64,000 nt of DNA from contig NZ_JAGIOH010000001.1 of NCBI RefSeq assembly GCF_017876625.1, forward strand, positions 2,728,001-2,792,000. Reading direction: 5' to 3'. Made by a program: the position numbers and the translations under genes. The notes beneath the pieces were generated by a model. The model made no database searches. It was not told the DNA's origin and worked only from the letters and a program-made list of their open reading frames with translations. Shown one piece after another: positions 10,327 through 17,732 of this stretch. Positions within the stretch are counted from its first letter, which is position 1. Each line of letters opens with the position of its first letter. The DNA is from Streptomyces syringium. Lineage in GTDB: Bacteria; Actinomycetota; Actinomycetes; Streptomycetales; Streptomycetaceae.

Positions 10327-10380
10327 ATACGCTCCTCAGCTTGCGTCCGTCCGGCTCGTCAGACGCTTTTGAGGATAGGT

Positions 10381-11061
10381 TCAGGAGGCGGGGAGCAGGG
10401 TCTTCTTGGCCAGTTCGTAGGCCGGGAGCATGTCCTTGTACTCGCCGCCGTCGAACGCGGTGAGGTGCAGGACGACCGTGCCCTTCGGGGTCGTCACCGC
10501 GAGGGCGCGCTGCGGCGACGGCTCGTCCAGCAGCGGGCTCGACTCCTTGTACGTGACCTCCGCGGCGGTCAGGCCGCCGACCTTGGTCTCGCTGAATTCC
10601 TGCTCGCTGACGCGCTTCTCCTCGGCCATGAACGCGTCCAGGACCTGGCGCGGCGACTTGTCGGTCCGCCCCGCGGTCCACACCCGCATATTGCCGAGCA
10701 GGCCCGCCGGCTTGGCGTCGACCACGCAGGCAGCCGTGACCGACGTGCGGTCGTTGAGCTTGGCCAGCATCCTGGCGTCCTCGGCGGACGACGCCGCGGG
10801 CTTCCACCCCTTCGCCACCTCGAACGACACCGGGAGCTCGCAGGCCGTGCCGGCGGTACCGATCCGGGCCGAGTCCTTCTTCCCGACGGTCTTTCCGGCG
10901 TCCTTCTTCCCGGAGTCCTGCCCGGTGCCCTTCTCGGTTTCCTTCGCCGCGCCGGCCGAGGCCTTGGCGGAGTCGCCGCTCTTTCCGTCAGCGGACGAGC
11001 AGCCGGTGAGCATGCCGACCGAGAGCACCGCGGTCGCCGCAGCCCACGTGAGTTTGCGCAT
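10381..11061 (-). CDS. Secreted lipoprotein, unknown function
   Basis: 226 residues from ATG 11061, which has GAGGA 8 bp upstream; a longer TTG frame has none. Signal peptide with lipobox LTGC at about residues 18-21, then a Ser/Gly/Lys-rich tether to about residue 70. The globular part begins CELPVSFEVAKGW and includes TAACVVD; two cysteines may bridge. The sequence resembles the many small actinobacterial lipoproteins of unknown role. It is probably an extracytoplasmic membrane-anchored protein. Confidence 0.8.
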   Translation of the reverse strand: MRKLTWAAATAVLSVGMLTGCSSADGKSGDSAKASAGAAKETEKGTGQDSGKKDAGKTVGKKDSARIGTAGTACELPVSFEVAKGWKPAASSAEDARMLAKLNDRTSVTAACVVDAKPAGLLGNMRVWTAGRTDKSPRQVLDAFMAEEKRVSEQEFSETKVGGLTAAEVTYKESSPLLDEPSPQRALAVTTPKGTVVLHLTAFDGGEYKDMLPAYELAKKTLLPAS

Positions 11062-11106
11062 CTGTTCTGTCCTCGCCAAAGTCGAATCAACCGCGCAAAT
11101 TTAGCC

Positions 11107-11298
11107 TTACGGGGTCGGCGCGCCCAAACGGCTTTTCCGGCGCCCGTCACCGCGGTCCAGATCACGGGCGGGATGCGCGCGGCGCAGACCGTTCTCGCGC
11201 AGGGCGCGGCGGTCCTCGGCGGTGTCGTACATGAGCTGGGTGTGGAAGTGGTTCACGTGCTCCAGCACGGCGAACAGCGCGAAGCAGAGCCCCGGCAC
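11107..11298 (-). CDS. Small conserved-looking protein, unknown function
   Basis: 63 residues from GTG 11298, which has GGAGCGGAAGC upstream. A hydrophobic start (LCFALFAVLEHV) is followed by HFHTQLMYDTAEDRRALRENGL and a basic tail. The first half could be a short amphipathic or membrane helix. Codon use fits coding DNA better than the overlapping frames. I cannot name a family. It lies divergent from the phosphotransferase-like gene at 11422. Confidence 0.5.
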   Translation of the reverse strand: MPGLCFALFAVLEHVNHFHTQLMYDTAEDRRALRENGLRRAHPARDLDRGDGRRKSRLGAPTP

Positions 11299-11421
11299 GC
11301 TTCCGCTCCCGGGATCGCCGGCCCTCGCCCACAGGGTGACCCGCGGACGCCCGCGCCGAGGCGGTCCGGGCCTGCGGAAACCCCGTCGACACCGTGCCGC
11401 TCCCGCGGGCAGGATCGTTGC

Positions 11422-12354
11422 ATGGCGAACCCGAACACACTCAGCAAGCGTGCCGAGGAGGCCGTGGGCCTCGCGACCCGGGCCGGGAAGCGGCTCGGTC
11501 TGCGGGCGGACGACCCGCGCGTGCTGCACGACGTCTTCAACGTACTGGTTCATCTCGCGCCGGATCCGGTGGTGGTGCGCGTCCCGACGCTCGCGCTCGC
11601 GTCCGTGGCGGAGCAGGCGGCCAAGCAGCGCCACGAGCTCGCCGTGGCGGGGTGGCTGGCCGACAGCGGGGCCCCGGTCGTGCGGCCCAGTCCGCTGGTG
11701 CCGCGTGAACCCGTCGCGTTCGAGGGCAGGTCGCTGACGTTCTGGGAGTTCGTCAGTGAGGCGGACGCCGACGGGGAGCGGACACTGGAGGAACGCTTCG
11801 CCGAGCAGACGGGCTGGGCCGCCCGGTTGCACGGTCTGCTGGCCGGGTATCCCGGCGAGCCGCTGCCGACGCTGTCGCCCCTGGTGCCTGCCCTGAAGCC
11901 GGCGCTCGCCGAGCTGGCGAAGCGGCCGCAGTCGCTCACGACGGCGGAGCTGGACCGGGCCGAGCGGGAGTACGCGGTCCTCGAAGCGCTCGTGGGCGAC
12001 CTTCCGGCGTACTTCCCCGGTGCCCGCGTGCAGACGCTGCACGGTGACTCGCCGTCCTACAACGTCCTGCGGACCGCCGACGGCTATGTGTTCAACGACT
12101 TCGAGGACGTCACGCGCGGGCCCGTGGAGTGGGACCTGACGCTCGTCGGCCCGCGCGGGATCGAGGCCTACGAGCGTGCGAGCGGCACCCGGGTGGACCG
12201 GGCCCTCCTGGACGTCATGGAGGGCGCGCGGATGCTCCAGGTGGTGGGTGCCCTGGCGCTCGTGCCGCGCATGCCGGAGCTCGGCGCGATGCTGGAGCCC
12301 GTCGTCGAGCAGTGGCGTGCCCGGGCCCCGCTGTCCCTGCCCGGCCTCGCCTGA
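11422..12354 (+). CDS. Aminoglycoside phosphotransferase-fold kinase-like protein
   Basis: 310 residues. The C-lobe has LHGDSPSYNVL, the APH catalytic loop with Asp and Asn in HGDxxxxN, and NDFEDVTRGPVEWDL, the metal-binding DFE and the following Asp seen in APH/choline-kinase families. The N-lobe is short and no clear glycine-rich loop is visible. Members phosphorylate antibiotics, sugars or small metabolites; the substrate here is unknown and resistance should not be assumed. ATG 11422 has AGGA upstream. It stands alone before the FUSC gene. Confidence 0.75.
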   Translation: MANPNTLSKRAEEAVGLATRAGKRLGLRADDPRVLHDVFNVLVHLAPDPVVVRVPTLALASVAEQAAKQRHELAVAGWLADSGAPVVRPSPLVPREPVAFEGRSLTFWEFVSEADADGERTLEERFAEQTGWAARLHGLLAGYPGEPLPTLSPLVPALKPALAELAKRPQSLTTAELDRAEREYAVLEALVGDLPAYFPGARVQTLHGDSPSYNVLRTADGYVFNDFEDVTRGPVEWDLTLVGPRGIEAYERASGTRVDRALLDVMEGARMLQVVGALALVPRMPELGAMLEPVVEQWRARAPLSLPGLA

Positions 12355-12376
12355 GGGCCCCGTAAGGCAGCGCAAA

Positions 12377-12401
12377 CAAACGGTCGGTCACATTCCGTTT
12401 G
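12377..12401. promoter_or_regulatory. Inverted repeat upstream of the FUSC gene
   Basis: CAAACGG (12377-12383) and CCGTTTG (12395-12401) are separated by 11 bp, ending 28 bp before the FUSC start. The spacing suits a dimeric repressor such as a TetR protein, but the TetR gene at 14633 faces a different, stronger operator. Confidence 0.45.
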
Positions 12402-12429
12402 GCTGCGGTCAGGACCGTAAGCTCGGGGC

Positions 12430-14610
12430 ATGACCTGGTCGAAGGCGCTGAAGGACACCGTCCGCACCGGGCTGACGGTCGAGCGGACCAAGTTGGAGCC
12501 GCTGGTCGCGGTGCGGGGCGCGGCCGGGGTGGCGATCGTCATCGGGGTCGTGCTGTGGCTCGCCACGCCGACGCTGGCGGTGTCGTCGGCGTTCGGGGCG
12601 TTCGCCTCCGCGCTGGTGACCTTCCAGCGGTCCTGGCGGCCACGGCCCGTGCTGGCGCTCGCGGTGGCGGCGGGGCTCGCGATCAGTACGTTCCTGGGGT
12701 ACATGGCCGCCGCCGACCATCTCGCGTTCGCGGTGCTGCTGGCCGTCTGGACGCTGTTCGCGGGGATGGCGTGGGCGGTCGGGCCGGTGTCGGGGATGGT
12801 CGCGACGCAGACCGTCGCGGTCATGCTCATCACCGTCACGCTGCCCACGTCCGTCGCGGGAGCGCTGCTGCACGCCGGGATCATCGTCTGCGCGGGCGTG
12901 GTCCAGGCCGCGCTCATCGTCCTCTTCCCCATCAGACCCTGGGGCCTCCAGCGCGACGCGCTCGCGGACGCGCTGGCCGCCGAGGCGGACTACGCGCGCC
13001 GGCTGCGGCACGACCCGGTGGCGCGGTTCGACGCGCAGCCGCTGATGGACGCCCGCAGCGCCGCCGAACTCACCCCCCGCCAGGCCCGGAACCGCCCCCG
13101 CCAGTTGGGCGGGCCGCGCGGGGTCGCCGAGCGGCTGCGGCCGGTGCTGGCCTCGCTGGCCGACCCCGTCGTGGGGGCGCCCGCCGAGGGGCCGGAGCGG
13201 GATCACGTACGGGATCTGCTGGCCGCCGCCGCGACGGTGCTGGACGCGGTGGCGCGGTCGATCCGGTGGGGCAGGCCGGTGCGGCTGCCGCCGGAGGTGA
13301 TGGCGGTCCTGGAAGGGGCCGAGTCCGGTTCGATGCTGACCGGGCCCGCCCGCCGCTCGGCGCTGCGGCTGATCGCGCTGCTCGCGGACGCCGTGGAGGC
13401 CACCGACGAGCCCGTCAAGGAGGCCCCGCCCGCCAACGGGGACCGCCCGCCGAAGCCGGCCAAGGGCTCACTCAAGGGATCGCTCAAGGGCTCACTCCTC
13501 AAGGGCTCCACGAACTCCCGGGAGAAGGAGCCGTACCGCCATCTGCTGCGGCCCACCGTCCCCCGGCTGGTGCCGGTGGGGCTGCGGGCGCTGCGGCGGG
13601 AGGCGCGCTGGTCGTCGGCGATCGGGCGGCACGCGGTGCGGGTCGCGGCGGTCTCGCTGGCCGGGTACGCGCTGGGCAGCGCGTTGCCGCTGGGGCACGG
13701 TTACTGGGCGCCGATGACGTCGGTGATGGTCATGCGGCCGGACTTCGGCCAGACCTATTCGCGCGGCGTCGCGCGCTTCGTCGGGACGCTGGTCGGGGTG
13801 TTCGTCGGCGGCCTGGTGATGGCCCTGGCCCACCCCGGTCCGTGGGTGTGCGCGGCGCTCGCCGTGGTCTGCATCGGGCTGATGTATCTGCTGATGCGCA
13901 CGGGTTACAGCGTGGCCTCGGCGTGCATCGCCGCGTATGTCGTCTTCCTGCTCGGCATCGCGGGCGAGGGCTGGTCGCAGACCGTGGAGGAGCGGGTGAT
14001 CCTGACCCTGCTGGGCGGGCTGCTCGCGATGGCCGCGTACGCGCTCTTCCCGGCCTGGGAGACGCCCAAGCTGCGCGACCGGCTCGCGGACTGGCTGGCC
14101 GCCAACGGCCGGTACTCCCTCGCGGTCCTCGACGCGTTCGCCCGGCCCGCCGACCGCAAACCGCGCCGGGTGCGCGAGGCGCTGCTGGACGCCCGGGCCG
14201 CACGCCAGGCCTGGGACGACGCGGTCGCCCGCGCGCAGCGGGAGCCCGTGCGCCACCGGGGGATCTCGCGCAGCGCGGAGCGGGGCGCGGAGGCGGCGCT
14301 GGCCACGATGGGGCGGACGGCGATGCTGATGGAGGCGCACCTCCCGGACCGGGACGCCAGCCCGTCGAAGGAGGCCGAGGACTTCGCGGCGGCCCTGCGC
14401 GCGGCCCTGCCGGAGGCGGTCTCGGCCGTCCGGGAGCGGCGGGAGCTGGACTGGTCGGGTCCCCTCCAGGCGTACGCCGCGTGGCAGGCGCGGGTGGGCG
14501 ACGAGGGGGTGGCGGTGCGTGCCGCCGAGCTCCTCGTGGACGCCCTCGACGAACTCGCGGGCGTCCTCTCCCGCGGCCCCGGCGGCCGCAACCGGGCCCG
14601 GCGGAAGTAG
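12430..14610 (+). CDS. FUSC-family membrane protein (aromatic acid exporter-like)
   Basis: 726 residues in the FUSC/YccS/AaeB arrangement: a first block of membrane helices (about 30-170), a cytoplasmic region, a second block (about 400-545), and a helical C-terminal domain. Plant and bacterial relatives export aromatic acids; the substrate here is unknown. The central loop contains a low-complexity run built from KGSL units (near residues 345-358), encoded by near-identical 12-bp repeats at 13461-13510, a likely spot for length variation. ATG 12430 has GACCGTAAGC upstream. Confidence 0.85.
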   Translation: MTWSKALKDTVRTGLTVERTKLEPLVAVRGAAGVAIVIGVVLWLATPTLAVSSAFGAFASALVTFQRSWRPRPVLALAVAAGLAISTFLGYMAAADHLAFAVLLAVWTLFAGMAWAVGPVSGMVATQTVAVMLITVTLPTSVAGALLHAGIIVCAGVVQAALIVLFPIRPWGLQRDALADALAAEADYARRLRHDPVARFDAQPLMDARSAAELTPRQARNRPRQLGGPRGVAERLRPVLASLADPVVGAPAEGPERDHVRDLLAAAATVLDAVARSIRWGRPVRLPPEVMAVLEGAESGSMLTGPARRSALRLIALLADAVEATDEPVKEAPPANGDRPPKPAKGSLKGSLKGSLLKGSTNSREKEPYRHLLRPTVPRLVPVGLRALRREARWSSAIGRHAVRVAAVSLAGYALGSALPLGHGYWAPMTSVMVMRPDFGQTYSRGVARFVGTLVGVFVGGLVMALAHPGPWVCAALAVVCIGLMYLLMRTGYSVASACIAAYVVFLLGIAGEGWSQTVEERVILTLLGGLLAMAAYALFPAWETPKLRDRLADWLAANGRYSLAVLDAFARPADRKPRRVREALLDARAARQAWDDAVARAQREPVRHRGISRSAERGAEAALATMGRTAMLMEAHLPDRDASPSKEAEDFAAALRAALPEAVSAVRERRELDWSGPLQAYAAWQARVGDEGVAVRAAELLVDALDELAGVLSRGPGGRNRARRK

Positions 14611-14632
14611 CCCCGCCGGGCGGCTTGACCGG

Positions 14633-15232
14633 CTAGGGCGTGAACAGCCGGTCGAGATGCTCGTCCACCAGGTGCAGCGCCTCCGCGCCGGAGACGACCT
14701 CCAGCAGGATGTAGCTCGTCAGGCCGTCGAGCAGCGCGATCAGCAGCATGGCCTCGGTGTCGGGAGCCCGGCCGGGGGCGACCTCGCCGCGGGTGATGCC
14801 CTCCCGGATCTGGTGGGCGAAGAGGCCGCGCAGGGCGGGGATGCCCTCCTTGGCGTGGCGGCGCAGGCGTTCGTCGTGGACGGCCCGGACGAAGTAGGCG
14901 ATCTGGACGAGGTTGCCGGTGCGGCTGTTGTCGTCCAGGGGCAGCATCTCCACCGCTGATTCGCGCAGGATGTCGCGCGGGGCCGGGGCCTCGGCCAGGG
15001 CGTGGACGCGCTCGCCGATGCGGCGGGCGGCGAGGGCGCTGATGTGGTCGAGGGCGAAGACGAGCATGTCGTCCTTGCTGGAGAAGTAGTGCTGCAACTG
15101 CCCCAGCGAGATGCCCGCTTCGGCCGCGACGTCGCGCAGGCTCGCCCCGTCGAGCCCGCGCTCGCACGCGATGCGCCAGAGGGCCTCCGCGATCTTCTGA
15201 CGGCGTTCCTCATGGTCCACCCGCTTGGGCAC
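14633..15232 (-). CDS. TetR/AcrR-family transcriptional regulator
   Basis: 199 residues. The helix-turn-helix reads DGASLRDVAAEAGISLGQLQHYFSSKDDML, the usual TetR signature with the YF recognition helix, followed by an all-helical ligand domain. It is divergent from the bPH2 gene pair across 97 bp that holds a duplicated operator (15250-15315), so autoregulation plus control of that pair is likely. GTG 15232 has GGAAGGGG upstream. The ligand is unknown. Confidence 0.9.
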   Translation of the reverse strand: MPKRVDHEERRQKIAEALWRIACERGLDGASLRDVAAEAGISLGQLQHYFSSKDDMLVFALDHISALAARRIGERVHALAEAPAPRDILRESAVEMLPLDDNSRTGNLVQIAYFVRAVHDERLRRHAKEGIPALRGLFAHQIREGITRGEVAPGRAPDTEAMLLIALLDGLTSYILLEVVSGAEALHLVDEHLDRLFTP

Positions 15233-15249
15233 GTGGCGCCCCTTCCTCG

Positions 15250-15315
15250 CTTTTACAGGTCAAGTGTATTGCTATACCTTGGCCGCGGCGATCCAATACG
15301 ATTGACTTGTAAAAG
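15250..15315. promoter_or_regulatory. Two inverted 22-bp operator copies between tetR and bPH2 genes
   Basis: The 22-bp segment 15250-15271 and the reverse complement of 15294-15315 agree at 19 of 22 positions. Shared blocks are CTTTTACA, GTCAA and GTATTG. Centre-to-centre distance is 44 bp. The right copy ends 14 bp before the bPH2 start, and the left copy sits 18 bp before the tetR start, so binding would shut both directions. Confidence 0.7.
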
Positions 15316-15329
15316 GGACGGGGGCGGTC

Positions 15330-15857
15330 ATGGCCGAACACCGGCACCACACGCGCGTCAGGCTCCGGCCGCCGCGCAACAGCGTCGATCCCCGCGCCCG
15401 GCGCTGGTGGACCGTGCAGTCGCTCGTCACCGTCAGCGGCCCGCTGCTGCTGACCGCCCTGACGCTGGGCGTGCTGTCCCTCCTCTTCTTCCCCGGCGCC
15501 CTGCCCTGGCTCGGCCCGCTGCTGCTCGTCGTCCTCGTGCTGCCCGCGCTGGCGTACACGCTGGCCATGCCGGCCTGGCGGTACCGCGTGCACGCCTGGG
15601 AGCTGGGGGACACCGCGGTCTACGCCGCGAGCGGGTGGTTCTGGCAGAAGCGCCGGATAGCCCCGCTGTCCCGCGTCCAGACCGTCGACACCGCGCGCGG
15701 CCCGATCCAGCAGTACTTCGGCCTCGCGACCGTCACCGTCACCACCGCCTCCACGGCGGGCGACGTGAAGATCGCGGGCCTGTCCGACGCCGATGCCCGG
15801 CTGCTGGCCGAGCGCATCACCGCCGCCGCCCGCGCCGTCCCGGGGGACGCCGCGTGA
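15330..15857 (+). CDS. bPH2-domain membrane protein (YdbS-like)
   Basis: 175 residues: a basic N-terminus, two membrane helices (about 30-52 and 57-78) and a C-terminal bacterial pleckstrin-homology-like domain (bPH2) with YRVHAWELGD, RRIAPLSRVQTVDTARGPIQQYFGLATV. In Bacillus the YdbS/YdbT pair occurs in tandem and is linked to resistance to a secreted antimicrobial; whether that holds here is inference. ATG 15330 follows the right operator half. Its TGA overlaps the next start in GTGA, so the two are translationally coupled. Confidence 0.85.
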   Translation: MAEHRHHTRVRLRPPRNSVDPRARRWWTVQSLVTVSGPLLLTALTLGVLSLLFFPGALPWLGPLLLVVLVLPALAYTLAMPAWRYRVHAWELGDTAVYAASGWFWQKRRIAPLSRVQTVDTARGPIQQYFGLATVTVTTASTAGDVKIAGLSDADARLLAERITAAARAVPGDAA

Positions 15858-17419
15858 CCGGGCGGCACACCGATCGGGACAGGGGCCGGGACACCGCCCG
15901 GGACGGGGACGGCTGGCGGTCGCTCGACCCCCGCACCCTCCTCGTGCACTGCGCCTGGCTGGCCGCCCCGCTGGGTTCGCTGGCGCTCACCGCGCTGGCC
16001 ACCGGCGGCGAACCCGACCCCCGCGGGTGGCTCACCCTCGGGGTCATCGGGGTCGTCTTCGCCGTCATCACCACCGCCGGGTTCGTCACGTGGTCGCGCA
16101 CCCGCTACCGCGTCACCGACGACTCCCTGGAAGTGCGCACGGGCCTGTTCACCCGGCGGCTGCGGTCGGTCCCGCTGCACCGTGTGCGCAACGTCGACCT
16201 GACCGCCAACCCCGTGCAGCGCGTCCTGGGCCTCACGGTCCTGCGGGCGGGCACGGCCGGTTCGGCGGGCGGCCGCAGCGAGCTGTCACTGGACGCCCTG
16301 TCCCGGCCCGAGGCCGTGCGGCTGCGGGCCGAACTGCTGGCCCGCGCCGGGGCCGTGAGCGCCCAGGACCCCGTCCTCGCCACCGCCGACCTGCGCCGGC
16401 TGCGCTACGCGCCGCTGACGTTCTGGGTCTTCGGAGGTGTCTTCGCCGCCTCGGGTGCCGTGTGGCGGGTGCTCGACGGGATCGGGGTCAAGCCCTGGCG
16501 GATCGGCTTCGTCCGCCGGTGGTTCGAGGAGTTCGGCCACAGTGCGCTGTGGCTCACCGTCCCGGCGGCCCTGCTCGCGGTGGTGGCGACCGGCGTGATC
16601 GGCTCGGTGCTGCTCTACGCCGAGAACTGGGGACGGTACCGCCTGGAATGGACCGACCGGGAGACCCTCGGCGTCCGCCACGGGCTGCTGACGACCCGTT
16701 CCGTCTCCATCGAGCGGGCCAGGCTGCGCGGGGTGGCCCTGCGCGAACCCCTGCTGCTGCGCGCGGGCGGCGGGGCGAGCGTACGGGCGGTCGCCGGCGG
16801 TCTCGGCAACCGCGAGGAGAACCGCAAGCGCAGCGCCGTCCTGCCGCCCGCCTCCCGCGCCGAGGCGCTGCGGGTGTGCGCGGGAGTGCTGGGCGAGGAG
16901 GTCGAGACGGACGGGCTGCGCCCGCATCCGCGAGCGGCGCTGCGGCGCCGGGTCGTGCGCGCGCTGACGTGGTCCGTCCTGCCGCCGACCGTGGCGCTGG
17001 CCGTGCTGGGCTGTCTGCTCACGCCCGTACTGCTGTACTGCGCGGTGGCCTACGCGCTGCTGGCGGCACCGGTCGCCTGCGCGCTCGCGCGCGACGCCTA
17101 CCGCGCGCTCGGGCACGCGGTGCGGGGCCGCCATCTGGTGGTGCGGTCGGGCACGTTCGGACGGGAGACCGTGACGCTGCGCCGGGACGCGGTGCTGGCG
17201 TGGACGTTCTCGGACACGCCGTTCTCCCGCCGGTCCGGGGTGGTCACCGTGACGGCGGGGGTCGCGGCCGGTGAGGACGGATACCGCATCCGGGACATGT
17301 CGGCCATGGAGGCGGCGGGGTTCGCGGACACGGCGACGCCGGGGATCGTGACGGAGTTTCTGGACCGGTCGTCGTTCGCCGAACACCCCCGCAACGCACG
17401 TGACGAGGCGCGCATATAG
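15854..17419 (+). CDS. Multi-bPH2-domain membrane protein (YdbT-like)
   Basis: 521 residues. Pairs of membrane helices alternate with bPH2 domains. The first is clear at TRYRVTDDSLEVRTGLFTRRLRSVPLHRVRNVDL (about 85-120). The second is near GRYRLEWTDRETLGVRHGLLTTR, and the third near RGRHLVVRSGTFGRETVTLRRDAV. This is the standard partner of the single-domain protein before it. GTG 15854 overlaps that gene by 4 bp. The pair is probably released when the divergent TetR protein leaves its operator, for example under membrane or antimicrobial stress. Confidence 0.85.
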   Translation: MTGRHTDRDRGRDTARDGDGWRSLDPRTLLVHCAWLAAPLGSLALTALATGGEPDPRGWLTLGVIGVVFAVITTAGFVTWSRTRYRVTDDSLEVRTGLFTRRLRSVPLHRVRNVDLTANPVQRVLGLTVLRAGTAGSAGGRSELSLDALSRPEAVRLRAELLARAGAVSAQDPVLATADLRRLRYAPLTFWVFGGVFAASGAVWRVLDGIGVKPWRIGFVRRWFEEFGHSALWLTVPAALLAVVATGVIGSVLLYAENWGRYRLEWTDRETLGVRHGLLTTRSVSIERARLRGVALREPLLLRAGGGASVRAVAGGLGNREENRKRSAVLPPASRAEALRVCAGVLGEEVETDGLRPHPRAALRRRVVRALTWSVLPPTVALAVLGCLLTPVLLYCAVAYALLAAPVACALARDAYRALGHAVRGRHLVVRSGTFGRETVTLRRDAVLAWTFSDTPFSRRSGVVTVTAGVAAGEDGYRIRDMSAMEAAGFADTATPGIVTEFLDRSSFAEHPRNARDEARI

Positions 17420-17732
17420 GGCACACCGGTGCAGGTGAGACGCACGTGAGGTGCTTCACACCGGGCCCGCGGCGGGCTGATCCAGAGCCCGCCGACGGGC
17501 CCGGGCCCGCGCGCCGTCGATCTTCCAGAAACCCGACCTGAGCTGGACGTTCGCCGCGAACCCCCACCCTCCCCCGGCCACCTCGGCCCGCGCGCCGCCA
17601 CCCGCGCGCACCCGCCGTTTCGATCTTTCCGCCCGAACCGATCTCCACATTCTTGTTATTGGATGAGCGGCTTCGGGTCTCCCATGTGTCGGGACGGCAA
17701 TCGACTCAGGTGCGGAAAGAGGTGGACGGGGC
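17420..17732. other. Intergenic region before the sigma-CAP gene
   Basis: 313 bp. Its first 200 bp are GC-rich with weak open frames that look like noise. The last 100 bp has a more AT-rich patch (TTCTTGTTATTGGATGAGC near 17651-17669) where the promoter of the sigma-CAP gene probably lies. I could not assign -35/-10 boxes with confidence. Confidence 0.35.

Noticed and set aside
11422..12354. Antibiotic-resistance phosphotransferase
   Set aside because: The APH fold is shared by many housekeeping and metabolite kinases; nothing in sequence or context supports resistance.
13461..13510. KGSL-repeat segment as a frameshift or sequencing error
   Set aside because: The frame stays open through it, repeat units are 12 bp, and it lies in a loop between membrane blocks.
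17420..17650. Open frames on the minus strand before the sigma-CAP gene
   Set aside because: They lack ribosome sites and recognisable domains, and overlap the 3' end of the bPH2 gene.
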